Shown one piece after another: positions 1-35,906 of a stretch of 64,000 bases of DNA. Source of the stretch: Xiphophorus maculatus (lineage: Eukaryota; Chordata; Actinopteri; Cyprinodontiformes; Poeciliidae). The notes below the pieces were generated by a model. It was not told the origin of the DNA. It searched no databases and worked only from the letters and a program-made list of their open reading frames with translations. Within the stretch, counting starts at the first letter, position 1. Every line of letters starts with the position of its first letter. The stretch covers positions 23,666,501 to 23,730,500 of the forward strand of contig NC_036447.1 in assembly GCF_002775205.1 (NCBI RefSeq), read 5' to 3'. A program made the position numbers and the translations under genes.

Positions 1-555
1 CTGGAAACCTTTATTTTTTTATTTTTATCATGCATGAAAGTTTAGAACCTATTTGTGAAACTGTAAATCCTAAACAGGACCAGATATCTGCACTTTATTA
101 AAGAATTAAGAGCAAACCAACATTTATTTTTTCATTCCAAAGAAGGATAAATAAAATTCAGTCTGAAAATCAAGAATTAACAAACAATTAATTAGCTTGT
201 TTAACTAATAAATCAATAAATGACAACAATGTTAATATTTTCCACCTGAAATCAGAATTACGATTTTAGCGCACTAGCCAATCAGATGTGTTTTAAGGTT
301 TTATTGGGACAAATCTACATTTACTCATAGACACACTGAAGAAGCGGACATTCGCTCCAGTGAAAATCCTCTTCATTCCTGTAACCACGTGTGAGTGCAG
401 CTCTGTGTCGGCGGGACTGAAGGTCAGATGTAATCCAGGGGCATTTACTGCTTTCCGTCACCTTGAACCTGAAGGGCGACTCGCCTTTGAGCTGTACTGC
501 CTCTGTGGAAGCAGCAATACCCAAAGGCCAAATAGTTTAGCTCCCCGTCCCTACA

Positions 556-618
<63 letters not shown>

Positions 619-799
619 GCGCTCAACACTTGTGACTTTTCATCGTAAGAGCCTCTGGCTGTCCGTTTAACACAGGAAAGCTCCGTCTCGCCCCAGGGTA
701 AGGACCGCTGGCTGGGATGTTATTCTAGTGTACATGTGTGAGCATTAGTGGCCGTGTCAAAGGGCACGGGGCGGGGGGAGAGGGGCCCATCCGTCTCAG
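1..799. other. Upstream flank and probable promoter/5' UTR of rbm20
   Basis: AT-rich to about 300, then a CA microsatellite (561-616), then a GC- and CpG-richer stretch from about 640 that runs into the proposed first exon. No TATA box at a convincing distance was seen, and short frames here have no recognisable homology. Confidence 0.45.
561..616. repeat. (CA)n microsatellite
   Basis: About 28 uninterrupted CA units followed by CGCGCG, roughly 180 bp upstream of the proposed rbm20 start. Frames reading THTHTH are an artefact of this tract. Confidence 0.97.
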
Positions 800-25508
<24,709 letters not shown>

Positions 25509-27680
25509 CACCAGCTTGACCCTTGACCCGCAACAGTACACAGCAGGGGGAAGATCTGTGAACATGTGGAGTTTGTGTAGAGCTAAAGAAAGAGGGGGAG
25601 AGAAAAAAAACATGGATAATGTGACAAACAGAAGCTTGAATTTATTTTTTGGACTGTTATGGTAGTTTTTATTTTCTGTTTAAATTATACTAAAATATCT
25701 TGAATTCTTCAATTTTGTACATACTCGAAGTGAATTGTAAAGTAGGTTTACACTGTGGACTGCTTTTAATGAACTACTGTCTTCCCAGAGTGCTTATGCA
25801 AGTTTTTCTGGGGAAAAACCCCCCCCAAAACAAAAAAACAAACAAACAATATATATATTTATTTATTTTTGTTTTGCTGCAAAATGTTCATCAGGAAATA
25901 TACTATTTTCTGTTTTAAGTTAAATCTAATTATTATTATTATTATTATTATTATTATAAATAAATAAAACAGTTATTTAAGGCTTTAGGCAGATATTCTG
26001 GTAGCGGTCATTTAAAACGTCCGTGACACGGAGCTCATGACCCGGGTTTGGATCAGGACGTCCTTAGAGTGACCTCTAAGCCAGAAGCAGGTTTGCAGTT
26101 AATGTCCATATTTGGTGTGTTGGCTTTGTTTCTTCGTTCTAAATGCCACTTTTGTCCAAATCAAATTGTTTCTCAAGGTTGTTTGCATTTTCTCCATTCA
26201 TTTGTGTTACAGCCTGAGCTCTCAGGGGCAAAATGTTTTTTTTTTCTCCTTTCTCTCAGTTAAAAGAACAGTAGAACACGTTCTCAGGCTTGTTATACTT
26301 ACCAAAACCAGTTTGTTGTATAAATAACATTTATATATTTACGTCTACAGCTGGAATTGAATGTGGCTGACTGCAAATCTTTCAGGTAAACTCACATCAC
26401 TATAGTTTCCAATGATGAAATTATGGAAATGTTTTATGTTTCAATACATTTTTGCTAACGTCTTTGCTTCCTTAGACAATCCCAGGCTAATGTGCCATAT
26501 TATATGTCTACAGCAGCACAAACATTAAACTTGACCATGCATTTTTTTTTATGTTGATGTTCTGTAACAGGAGTATCAAGCCAGAATCTGTTATTCTCTG
26601 GATGTGGATCTTGTGAAATCGGTAATAGTATTGTTTACAGGGACTGTTTCCACACATTGGTGATGCAAAAGGAAAACATTGCAAATGTCTAAAACTATGT
26701 CAACCATTATAAAATGCAAACAATCTAATAAATCCCATCACATGGCTTCTGGTTTTGTATTTGATATCCGTAAAAAAAACAACATTGCAGCCAATTTCCT
26801 TCAGAATGAGTAAATCGAGTCCAATTCTGTGTCATTTAAACTAAGTATAACAAGAGCTTTTGTTCTAAGGTCTCGGAATTATAATTAATACATGTCACTG
26901 TTCAGATTTTTATTTGTAAACAATTGAAAGCAAGTGCATTCTTTTCCTTCTGATTCAAAATAATGCTCTACTTTTTTCTGCTCTGTCACATCTTTTACTA
27001 TTTGTTTTAGTTCTGTTGTGGGACTACAGCATAATAGATCATCCAATGCAGATTTAATATAAATCTTGATATCTCCCTATTCATGTGAGCTTCCTCACTT
27101 TTATTTTTGTCAACAGGAGCTTGTGTGTTAGTTGTAATTTTCTAGAAATTTCCAGATTGTTCCAGAAATGCTCCAGGGATTACATCCATGTGGACAAAGT
27201 GAACAATGATTCAGACATTTATAAACACAACCTACACTGACAGTATTACTGTAATCATAGGCTGAAATATTTGCACTGTCTTGGTAAAACTATGAATCTA
27301 CAAGATTTTGTTTTTAAAATATAAGTTGTTTTCCTTGCTTGTACACCAGCTGAAATGGATTTACTTTCCATAAGTGTAGTGTTGTGCTGTTGCACAAAGG
27401 CTTTTTGTTTTTCTTGATGTATTTAAGTCTGCAGGTTTACATTTATTAGAGGTTGCTTTGAAAAATGTTATATTAATTCAAAAACATTGAATAATTAAGA
27501 GTTTTGTTCTGTCTATTGTTGCCTGATATCAGGTTGTTTATGCTTGTAACACCATTTTGCATTTAAAAAATTGTTTTAATAGTAGCACAGCTATTTATAT
27601 CACTATTTTCTATGCAAAAATATGGATTTAGTAGCTGTATTAAACGGTGACATCTATCCAAGACACAACGTACATACTCT
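25509..27680 (+). other. rbm20 3' UTR and rbm20-pdcd4 spacer
   Basis: AT-rich, no coding content. (TTA)n at 25928-25957 is followed by overlapping AATAAA signals at 25959-25968, a likely early polyadenylation site. A longer 3' UTR is possible because the sequence to about 27600 is unique-looking. Confidence 0.6.
25959..25968 (+). terminator. rbm20: Candidate rbm20 polyadenylation signal
   Basis: Two overlapping AATAAA hexamers about 450 nt after the stop codon. Other signals farther on cannot be excluded. Confidence 0.5.
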
Positions 27681-27686
27681 GCTGTA

Positions 27687-27830
27687 CGACAGGGGGCAGC
27701 ACTTCACAGTCAACACGACCTCATGGATCTACATGGAACTTTCTAGAAGGAAATTCTCTGTTGCGCTCTGATTGGCTCCCCTGAAACAGCCCCCTCCTCT
27801 GGACCAATCAGATGAGAAAAACACAAGCCC
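27687..27830 (+). promoter_or_regulatory. pdcd4: pdcd4 promoter region with HSE-like triplet and two CCAAT boxes
   Basis: CAGGGGGCAGC at 27690-27700 is CTCF-like. GAACTTTCTAGAA at 27736-27748 fits three alternating heat-shock units (GAA-nn-TTC-nn-GAA). An inverted CCAAT box (ATTGG) is at 27771-27775 and a direct one at 27804-27808. The first 5' UTR exon follows within 100 bp. Confidence 0.65.
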
Positions 27831-27839
27831 GAGCGACTG

Positions 27840-27908
27840 CGTTGCTGGGTAAGTAAAACAAAAACAACAGCCTTCGCGTCAGAGTTTAAAGCTTCAAGGT
27901 GCGAAACG
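27840..27908 (+). other. pdcd4: pdcd4 noncoding first exon (start approximate)
   Basis: GC-richer sequence ending in a donor (GAAACG then GTAGGT at 27909), 446 nt upstream of the exon that holds the ATG. The 5' boundary cannot be read from the sequence. Confidence 0.55.
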
Positions 27909-28354
27909 GTAGGTGTTTTATAATCTTGCTATTGAGTAAAAACATTTGAGTGGGCGCATTTGTACATTCAAAACTTCGGCATTGTTAGAAAGCTGAGAGC
28001 TTCGTCCATTTAGCTGCTGACCGTTAGATGTTATCTTTTACTAACGTGTGGGCTTCGAGGTAAGATAAGTTAACGACGCAACAGAACGGTTACTCTAGAC
28101 TTGTACTGCATTTCGTAGCTATGTGGAATAAGTCACCCTGTTTACCGGAAATTAAAACCAGGGAAGTGCATTGCAATATTAACACGATCGTTTTTAACTG
28201 CGTTAGCCTTTGTTTGTCAACAGTACGTCTTTGAATGAAAATGGTTGAAGGGGGTGGTGGCCGGGGTTGTGTTGCGACACGTCTGGGCAAACCGTCGCTG
28301 CACGTCTGCAGCCAAATATGTAATTTTCATTTATTTTTCCTCCCTTTTCTGCAG

Positions 28355-28460
28355 TTATCTTCGGCGATTCTTGTTTTTGCACGGTTCCGCTGCAAAGGTT
28401 CTTTTCTACTGTAAACTATGGCAGCTGACTGCGAGGCTTGGCTGAACGCAAACCCTGTTG
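28355..28460 (+). CDS. pdcd4: pdcd4 exon with start codon (coding from 28418)
   Basis: Acceptor TTTTCTGCAG; 63 nt of 5' UTR, then ATG at 28418. Encodes MAADCEAWLNANPV, ends in phase 1 before GTAAGT. The exact N-terminus differs from human, as expected for this variable region. Confidence 0.9.
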
Positions 28461-31400
28461 GTAAGTGTGAAAACCTCAAACGCTTAATCAGCCGGGACCG
28501 ACGTAGAGTAGTGGGACTTTTTTTTTTTTTTTTTTTATGTGGAAGTGGGTGATTTTCGTGTTTCCTCTCGCTGCACCCTGAACTGAGTCCGTTTTTCTAC
28601 TCACATTTTTGTAGCTGAGTGCATAGTAAATAAACGTCATTTCACCTAAACGGGATGTAGTTCTTTTCAGGGGACTGCATGCATATGGAGACCTTCAAAA
28701 TGAAATGTGCGTCTGAACAAACGATTTAATTTGAAAGAGCAATAGAAAAAAAATTAAGATGGCGTCTAAAAAGCCGTCATTTATAAACGGCCGTCAACCC
28801 AAATATCAACAAATGCGTAATTTGTTATTTTTAGATATTGCAATAAAGCGTTAAATAAACAGCATTTTGAAGAATGCTTAGATTTTTTTTTAGAGGTTAC
28901 AGTTAAGATGTCAGGCAAAAGGTCATATTTGTTACTATAGAAACTGACATTTTTCACCATTTAAAAACAGTGGGAGGATATTCTACATTGAAGCAAATAC
29001 ACCATTAATAGAATTTTAAAAATCAAACTTATTCGGTTTTCAATATAATCATTAATCTGTGTTTTACTGTGTCAATTTCAGAAAATGTATTTATTATTAT
29101 AATTGATTATATCACAAATAGTAACAAATTGAGTTTGTGCTCATTTGACCAATATGGTGATTTTCGGTGTACAGATTAAAACGTTAAGTACTTTTGATTT
29201 GAAACGAAATAAATTGTCACCTTCTGTTGGGTCAAAAAGTCAACATTAAACATTATTCCGGACATGTTTTCAAGTAGAAATCTGAAAAGGCAAACCAAAA
29301 TATCAAATGAAAAAACTGCTTTTGTGCGGAGTGAAAGTACCGGCTGATGGTAACAAACGCACACCGACTCGTTCTTCTGTGTCTTAACAGAGGCCGTGGA
29401 CCTCAGCGACTCCTTCATTTCTGCCGAGGAAGACAATGGGGGATCCGGCGTCTCCAACAAGAACGTCATCAACGAGATCAACGGTAACTGGGTGTCTTCG
29501 TCCAGCAGCAACATCCAGGAGGCTCGCCTGAAGGCAAAGGCCAAGCGGAGGCTGCGGAAAAACTCCTCCAGGGACTCGGGCAGGGGGGACTCCCTCAGTG
29601 ACAACGGGGAAGTAGTGAGGGGAACCTCCATGGCGCCGACGAGTCCCAAGAGCAAGCTGCTCGACCGAAAGTCCCGCATGGGAAAGGGCAGAGGCCTGCC
29701 AAAAAAAGGTGATATCATGACGCTTCCTCAATATTTCTTCCGTCTGTACTTTCGGTTGCATCAGGAATCCACCTTTCCCACTGGGTCAGAGGGACTCACT
29801 GCTTCCTGCTGTAGCCCTTCCAGCGCCGATCCATAAACCAATTAGCCGGTTGATCTTGAGCGGCTCAAATCCTTAAAACGAGCCTCCTTTCGTGTCCCGC
29901 GTGCATCCGAGCTTTTCTGGAATTTTCCGCTGCAGGTCTGATGCAGAACCCAGGCAGCATCACTGCAACAACACAAAATCTTACCAAGTATTTTTGGTCT
30001 AGTTCCTAGTGCAGATATCACGGTTGAAATAAGAAAAAACTAACTGACAAGTAACTTTTTAGCACGATGTAGGAGCTTGTTCTAAGTCAATAATTCCTTA
30101 AAATAAATGAAAAAATACTAGTTATATGTGAAATAATGTGCCAGTGTAACAAGACGTATTATAATCTGCAATATGGCAGATTATTTCACTTACAGCTAGT
30201 ATTTCTTCTCATCAGTATAAAGGAATTTTTGACTTAAAACAAGCTCCTATGTCTTGCTGAAAAGTTACTTGTTAGCTTTGTCTATTTGTACTAGAGACCA
30301 GACCAAAAACACTTGTGATTTGTGTCGCGTAGCATCAGCTTTATTTTTTTCTGATTGGAATCTGCAGAATTTATTAGTCTACAATTACTACCTGAGTATG
30401 TTTGTCTAAAAAGAAAACAGGAATTACTGTCATTCTAGCACATCTGAATGCATCGCTAAAGAGAGACAACCTCTTGCCCAGAGCAAAACGTTTTGCCTCT
30501 CTTTAGTGATGTAACTCATTTAGCCTCTCCTTCAGACTGCAGTTGGGTTTGCCCACTTGCCTTCTTCCCATGGGCCGCAGACTAAGGGGCATGTCCAGTT
30601 TTTCTTGGCACCGAGTCTGTCCTGTCTTGGTTACACAACAGTTCTCTCGCATCAGCGAAGCCGTGCAATTTGAGCTCTGGGCTGTTCTGCATTTGAACTG
30701 TATTACATTTTAGTTGAGGTGAGAGACGTTTAGTGTGGGCGTGCTGCTTTCTTTCTTTTTCTTTTAGTAAAACAGACGAGAAAGCAAGCCGTTTTTACAC
30801 AGAAGTGGGACGGATTCTCGACTAATGTGGGATGAGCTAAATATAGTGCTCTACCCACAAAGTGGGTGGAACTAATGGGGGGTTTAAAGGATGTTTTCAA
30901 GCTGCTTTGGTGTTCTTAAACTGTCTGCAATCTGCTGGGGGCTCACCCTTCAATTGTTTTTTGTCTGTTTGTTTGCGCCTACACTAAATATGTAGCCTGA
31001 TCTCCATGGTGGCAGCAACTGCAATGATGCTTGTTTTTTGTCTTTTATGTACAGTACTGAATTCAATTGGAAATATGTGATCAGTTAAAAAAAAAACTGT
31101 GACTGAAGGTGGTTGTGGCTACTGCTAACTAGCTGCTAATATACCCTAGCTAGCTAGTTAGCTTTTTTGTGCCCATCATGAGCCGTCGTTGCCACCGGCT
31201 CACATCTATTGCCAACCCATACGATGCTGCGGGTCTTAAATTTTGTCGTCGCTGCTCTTACAAAGTCTTAAATTTGTGCTGGTGGAACCTGCAGAAAATG
31301 TTTCGGCTCATGTTTCCGCTGACGAACATACCGGAGACACTAAAGCTGCAGTTTCTCACCTTCTTTTATTTATTTTCCCCTTGTTAAGTGAACATGAGCA

Positions 31401-34400
31401 GATGTCAGGGCAGTACCTTTATCTCTGACATTTACCTGCAGGTGGAGCGGGAGGAAAGGGTGTGTGGGGAAGATCAGGTGAAGTTTACGAACCGGTGGAG
31501 GTGGACAAGAAAGACCCTAACTTTGACGAAGATCAGGTAATTACATTTGCATTTAGGACAATCGTTTAGCGGCGTATTCACTCGGATTTGAACTACACTT
31601 AGGGTTTTGGAAGTAGTTACTTTGTAAAATATCCTCTGTTTTTGCTGTTCTGCTCACAAGCAAAACAAGCTAAAATTAGCCGGTTGTTTAGTTGTTAATA
31701 ACAGGTTTAAAGGTAAAATTTTGAAGCTTGTGGTGCAGGTTTGGCATTTGTTCAGCTGACACAAGAAAATGGAAAGTAATTGTCCTTTTCTTTTTCGACA
31801 GGAAAACTGTGTGTACGAGACTGTGGTGCCTCCGCTGGATGAGAGGGACTTCGAGAAGACGGTCACCCCCATAGTGCAAGAGTACTTTGAACACGGAGAT
31901 ACAAACGAAGTAGCGGTAAGTGCTCCAAAGTGTAGAAAGTAGGCCTTGAGAAAGTAGCTCAAACTAAATTTCTTTTCCCATTTTTGTCAGGAGCTGCTTG
32001 CGGACCTGAACCTGGGCCCTATGCGGAGCGAGGTCCCGTCGCTCGCCGTGTCTCTGGCCCTGGAGGCCAAGGCCAGCCAGCGGGAGCTCACCTCCAGGCT
32101 GCTGGTGGACCTGTGCGGAAGCGTTCTCTCCCACAGCGACATGGAGTCCTCTTTCGACAAGCTGCTCAGAGATCTGCCTGATCTGGTCCTGGATACACCT
32201 GGAGCGCCTCAAGTGAGTTTCCAAAACCTCCGACTGAAGGGTGTGTTGCCGAGGGTTGACATTGTTCGCTTTTTGAAAGTGTGTGTGTCTGTTTTTAGTG
32301 AAGTTTCAAGCAGGGTTTAGGTGTTGGAGATCACCCAAAGCCATGATGACACATTTTGCTGGACTATACTTTGTCCCAGAAATATAAACAATTACGTTGT
32401 TGTTTTTAAGACTAATTTTAAGTACTAGATTGACAATTTCATAATAATGCAAGTTTGCTTCCAATAAACCTTTAATTATGTACAGAACACTTCACACTGC
32501 AACTGGAAGATATTTTAAATATCCAAAACAAAACACAACTAAAAACAATAAACACCACACACAAATCAAAACCACAAATAAAATGGATTCTGATGTCTCT
32601 GTGGCAAAATTGCCTTTCAAAGAATATTATTCATCAGAAAGGAGTTTTTAATCATTCATACAATTAATCATTTAATTGCGACAGGCTTAATCACTCCTCT
32701 GAAGCAACCAACTCGTATATGATGGTGCGCAAAAGACAGCTGTACAAGTTGAGTTCACAGTTTGCAGCAAGCCATGTTAATAATTGTTTGGTAACTATTA
32801 CTACTTTATGTCCATCCCACGTTACACAATCCGTTCTTTTCAAGGCTTCTAGTTTCGTTTCTGAAGGAGGAGTTTTACCTCTGCTGGTGGTTTGGCAGAG
32901 GGGAATAACGCTGCGGTTTTATCTGTTGGCTTGCAAGAGAAGAGCCACTGTGTGCGTCTGTGAGCTCTTTCCTTTTCAGTCTGCGCACACATGAAATCCT
33001 TTTGCATTGTCTATCGTTTCTTGTAAAATGCAAACTCAGCAGCAAAAAAAAACAACAACAAAAAAACATGGCCCACTCCCCTCCTTACACGGTCTGATTT
33101 ATCTGACCAGTCGTCTGCCCTCTCTCTCTTTTTCTGTCTCTTGCCCCTCGGTGGGTTTGGTGGGGCTTTATGTCGGCCCTTCCCCCACACCTCTGTATAC
33201 GCCGCACTTTCACTCGGGGGTTCTCTCAGTTTCGCACGCGCTCGGTCTGGCCTCTGCGACGCGCCGCGTTGTAATGTAGCTGCCTCTGGTCTGGAAGAGA
33301 AACAATGAGCGCATGCTTTGTGGAGGCCAAAACAGCAAAGCCGGCTCTTTCCTTTCCCAAAGCCGTGCGGCCCACGCTACTGTCAACAAAGACACATGTC
33401 CCCCAGAGGCCACCGTTGTTATGTCAGTGTTTGTTTGGGATGCTTGCACTTCATTACAGCTGTGGCACGGTACTTGTGTTTTTGCAGCAAACATGAAAAC
33501 ATCTCATTTACTCAGTTGGCTTCTAATTCAGGGTGTCTGTGCGTTCTCAGTCTTGACTTTGGCTAAAAGTAAATTCAAGACTGATGAACTAAATGTCTTC
33601 AGTTCATTTTAAAAACTAAGTTTGCCTTTAATATTTCAATCACAGGTTTTAAATTTTTGTCTTGACAGGACTATTTAATCTTGTATATTCTACGTTTATT
33701 TACGTAAATTTATTGCCATTTCTGTGGATGTGTAGCTCTTAAATTTGAGTCGGTGAAACCTGCACAAATTCTGTAATATACCGGAGAGAAAAAGGTTTTA
33801 AGAAAGAAATGTTGAAATTTTTATTGCACAAATCTAGTGTTGTTTAACGATTTTAAAATGTACATTCTTATTTATGTTCTCCTTTCAGTTGGTCGGCCAG
33901 TTCATTGCTCGGGCTGTTAGTGACCAGATATTGTCCAAAAGCTACATCGACGGCTACAAAGGCAAAGTTGATTGTGAACATGCAAGGTACGCGACGTTTA
34001 TTTATGGAAGCACTTCTATTTGTCTTCTATTGTCCGTTTACTACTCCATGCTGAAAATGTGACCCAATTTAGCAGATTATTGCCTTGGTGAGTCAAACCA
34101 TAAAGTTCTCACTGCAAACAGGGAGCTGAAATGACATTTTCAGTTGTACTAGCTAAAAATTGACACTCATAATGGGTTATTTAAATTGTTAGGTAAGATT
34201 AAGTGCATCAAAAACGACTGTTGAGCAAATAGCTGAGCAAACTGCAGTATAGATGTGGAAAAATTTACAGTTTTGCGGCAGAGACAGTTTGATGGATTGG
34301 TGGATATGACTTTATGAGCCTAAGTACGGATCTGAGTAAATATTTAGTTCAGAAACTTTCAAGTGTTTCTATCCTGTTAGTTTGAAGCATCAGTTAATAC

Positions 34401-35692
34401 ACCCTCTCCCCCAAAGATTGTCACTTTTAAGTTCAAAACGTTAGGCTGGCAGTGTGAAATTGGTCTATTCCAAGATTCGAGACATTGGTTCAGAATCCAA
34501 ACGCAGGCACTTCCAAAAGTATCCGAATTGAGTTCAATAAAATTAAATATTAATAGAAACATTTGAAGAGACTCGATTGACTTGACTTGAAATTCCTGTA
34601 AACCACACAAATTGACTTGCTTTATCAAATCTGCAGAGCGGCGCTAGATCGAGCAGCCGTGCTGCTGAAGATGAGTATGGGTGGCCTTCGCATCGACAAC
34701 CATTGGGGGACGGGCGGAGGCCAGCGACCCGTCATACAACTCATCAAAGAGGTAGAGTACAATCTAGTGATTGCACTTCACTAGACAGAGAAGTGTAGTC
34801 TTTGCTTTCTAGTAAAGTGAAGATTGCCCTTGAAAACATGGGAACTTTTGACATTCATTAAAATGTATTCATTGAAATACAGTATCACAATTCCAGGCTT
34901 TTAAAAAATATATTATTATAAATATGCAACCAAAACATAAATCATATTTAGCTAAAACTGAACAAGTTTCGTTCTGGATCCGCCGTTTTAAGATGAACCT
35001 GCTGCTGAAGGAGTACAGCCTGTCTGGAGACGGCAAGGAGGCGGAGAGATGCCTACGAGACCTGGAGGTCCCGCATTTCCACCACGAGTTTGTCTATGAG
35101 GTACGCGCAGCTTCTCACCTGCCTCCCTACTGTAGGAGCTGCTGCATATTTTCAGTTGCGTTTTCTGAAAACCTGTGGCGCTCTCGGCAGGCCATCGTGA
35201 TGGTGTTGGAATCCCGAGGGGAGAAAACATTCAAAATGGTGCTGCAGCTACTCAAGTCGCTCTCTCTGTCTTCCATCATCACTGAGGACCAAATGCGAAG
35301 GGTAGGGAGCCACCTGCTGTTTGAATCAGGCACTGCAAGTGAAACTCATTCCATCCTGAAGATGATTGTTTTATGTTTTATTTCTTTCCCCTTCCAGGGC
35401 TACGAACGAGTTTACATGGACATCGATGAGATAAACATCGACGTTCCTCTTGCGTATTTTATCCTGGAGCAATTTGTGGAGAAGAGCTTTCACATGGGAG
35501 TCATTGGTGTAAAATTAAGAGACCAGTGTCCGCACCGGTGAGTACTCTTTTAATTTCACACAAATGTCTGCAGAGGTCCGACGGTGTTTTCCCGCTGCGC
35601 TCATCGACGCTCTCTGCGATCTGTTTGTCAGGAACCGAAAGAGGTTCGTCAGCGAGGGAGACGGCGGAGTTGTGAAATTTGAACGGTACTGA
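28418..35692 (+). CDS. pdcd4: Programmed cell death protein 4, 11 coding exons
   Basis: Translation repressor that binds and inhibits the helicase eIF4A through two MA3 domains; cytoplasmic and nuclear. Join: 28418..28460, 29391..29708, 31442..31536, 31802..31915, 31991..32212, 33889..33986, 34637..34751, 34993..35100, 35191..35301, 35398..35537, 35632..35692; 1425 nt, 474 aa (human 469). Seen: basic N-terminal stretch KAKAKRRLRKNSSRDSG (from residue 62); beta-TrCP degron DSGRGDS at 76-82, phosphorylated by S6 kinase in mammals; middle MA3 about 160-280; C-terminal MA3 about 330-450; C-terminal RKRFVSEGDGG with the mammalian Akt-site serine. All junctions are GT-AG. Faces bbip1 tail to tail. 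Confidence 0.97.
28461..29390 (+). other. pdcd4: pdcd4 intron after the start exon
   Basis: 0.9 kb, AT-rich, with an 18-nt T run near 28520. No repeat element or gene was recognised. Confidence 0.6.
29391..29708 (+). CDS. pdcd4: pdcd4 coding exon 2 (degron exon)
   Basis: 318 nt, phase 1 to 1. Encodes NEINGNWVSSSSSN, the basic stretch, DSGRGDSLSDNG and the conserved SPKSKLLDRKSRMGKGRG block. Donor GTGATA after seven A residues. Confidence 0.96.
29963..30330. mobile_element. Fold-back MITE with flanking direct repeats
   Basis: The two halves are long imperfect reverse complements: CAAGTATTTTTGGTCTAG on the left pairs with CTAGAGACCAGACCAAAAAC on the right, continuing through AAGTAACTTTT/AAAAGTTACTT and GGAGCTTGTT/AACAAGCTCC. 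AGCATCA flanks it at 29956-29962 and 30331-30337 (7 of 8 bp if the preceding base is counted), suggesting a hAT-type 8-bp target duplication. It has no coding capacity. Confidence 0.85.
31096..31300. repeat. Truncated copy of the shared nonautonomous element
   Basis: Carries the TAGCTAGCTAGTTAGC core, the GGCTCACATCTATTGCCAACC block and the GGTGGAACCTGCAG end seen in the shoc2 intron copies; the other end is missing. Confidence 0.75.
31442..31536 (+). CDS. pdcd4: pdcd4 coding exon 3
   Basis: 95 nt, phase 1 to 0. Encodes GAGGKGVWGRSGEVYEPVEV then DKKDPNFDEDQ, the conserved linker before the first MA3 domain. Confidence 0.96.
31802..31915 (+). CDS. pdcd4: pdcd4 coding exon 4 (start of middle MA3)
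   Basis: 114 nt, phase 0 to 0. Encodes ENCVYETVVPPLDERDFEKT and the EYFEHGDTNEVA helix region of the MA3 domain. Confidence 0.97.
31991..32212 (+). CDS. pdcd4: pdcd4 coding exon 5 (middle MA3)
   Basis: 222 nt, phase 0 to 0, after a 75-bp intron. Encodes ELLADLNLGPM through AVSLALEAKASQRELTSRLL to LPDLVLDTPGAPQ. Donor GTGAGT. Confidence 0.97.
32213..33888 (+). other. pdcd4: pdcd4 intron 5
   Basis: 1.7 kb. Holds an internally deleted copy (33529-33773) of the element shared with the shoc2 introns. Short frames around 33000-33600 show no family match. Confidence 0.65.
33529..33773. repeat. Internally deleted copy of the shared nonautonomous element
   Basis: Starts CAGGGTGTCTGTGCG, contains GACAGGACTATTTAATCTTG and ends CGGTGAAACCTGCACAAATT, in the same orientation as the shoc2 copies. 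The TAGCTAGC core is missing. Confidence 0.7.
33889..33986 (+). CDS. pdcd4: pdcd4 coding exon 6
   Basis: 98 nt, phase 0 to 2. Encodes LVGQFIARAVSDQIL and YIDGYKGKVDCEHAR, the end of the middle MA3 domain. Confidence 0.97.
34637..34751 (+). CDS. pdcd4: pdcd4 coding exon 7
   Basis: 115 nt, phase 2 to 0. Encodes AALDRAAVLLKMSMGGLRID then HWGTGGGQRPVIQLIKE; the WGTGGGQ linker joins the two MA3 domains, as in human (WGSGGGQ). Confidence 0.96.
34993..35100 (+). CDS. pdcd4: pdcd4 coding exon 8 (start of C-terminal MA3)
   Basis: 108 nt, phase 0 to 0. Encodes MNLLLKEYSLSGDGKEAERC and LEVPHFHHEFVYE. The acceptor (CCGTTTTAAG) is less pyrimidine-rich than the others but fixed by homology. Confidence 0.94.
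35191..35301 (+). CDS. pdcd4: pdcd4 coding exon 9 (C-terminal MA3)
   Basis: 111 nt, phase 0 to 0. Encodes AIVMVLESRGEKTFKMVLQL and SIITEDQMRR. Its first 64 nt and most of the 90-bp intron before it are duplicated at 36397-36525. Confidence 0.97.
35398..35537 (+). CDS. pdcd4: pdcd4 coding exon 10
   Basis: 140 nt, phase 0 to 2. Encodes GYERVYMDIDEINIDVPLAY and EQFVEKSFHMGVIGVKLRDQ, the end of the C-terminal MA3 domain. Confidence 0.97.
35632..35692 (+). CDS. pdcd4: pdcd4 coding exon 11 (terminal)
   Basis: 61 nt, phase 2 in. Encodes NRKRFVSEGDGGVVKFERY and TGA at 35690-35692. RKRFVSEGD keeps the serine phosphorylated by Akt in mammals. Confidence 0.97.
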
Positions 35693-35906
35693 TTAGGCCT
35701 TTCGATGAGCCAGAATACCTGAAAAGAAGTGGAAGAAAAAAGAAAAACTTACCTTTTTACTTGCATTCTTTTTTTTGTTTTTTGAATGGTGAAGTAAAAT
35801 GTTCTCCCTTCCAACGGTCTAATTCTGGGTAAAAAGAAAAGCTGCACTTTTGATTTAAACTGAAGTAGACCACTTTACTTCAAAGTGTTTCTATACAAAC
35901 ATTTAC

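Larger units (their letters stand above)
29709..31441 (+). other. pdcd4: pdcd4 intron with two transposon copies
   Basis: 1.7 kb. Contains the fold-back element at 29963-30330, a small hairpin around 30451-30512, and a truncated copy (about 31096-31300) of the element also found in the shoc2 introns. Confidence 0.7.

Noticed and set aside
360..635. Open frame ending in a Thr-His repeat
   Set aside because: Reading through the CA microsatellite; no homology, no splice context.
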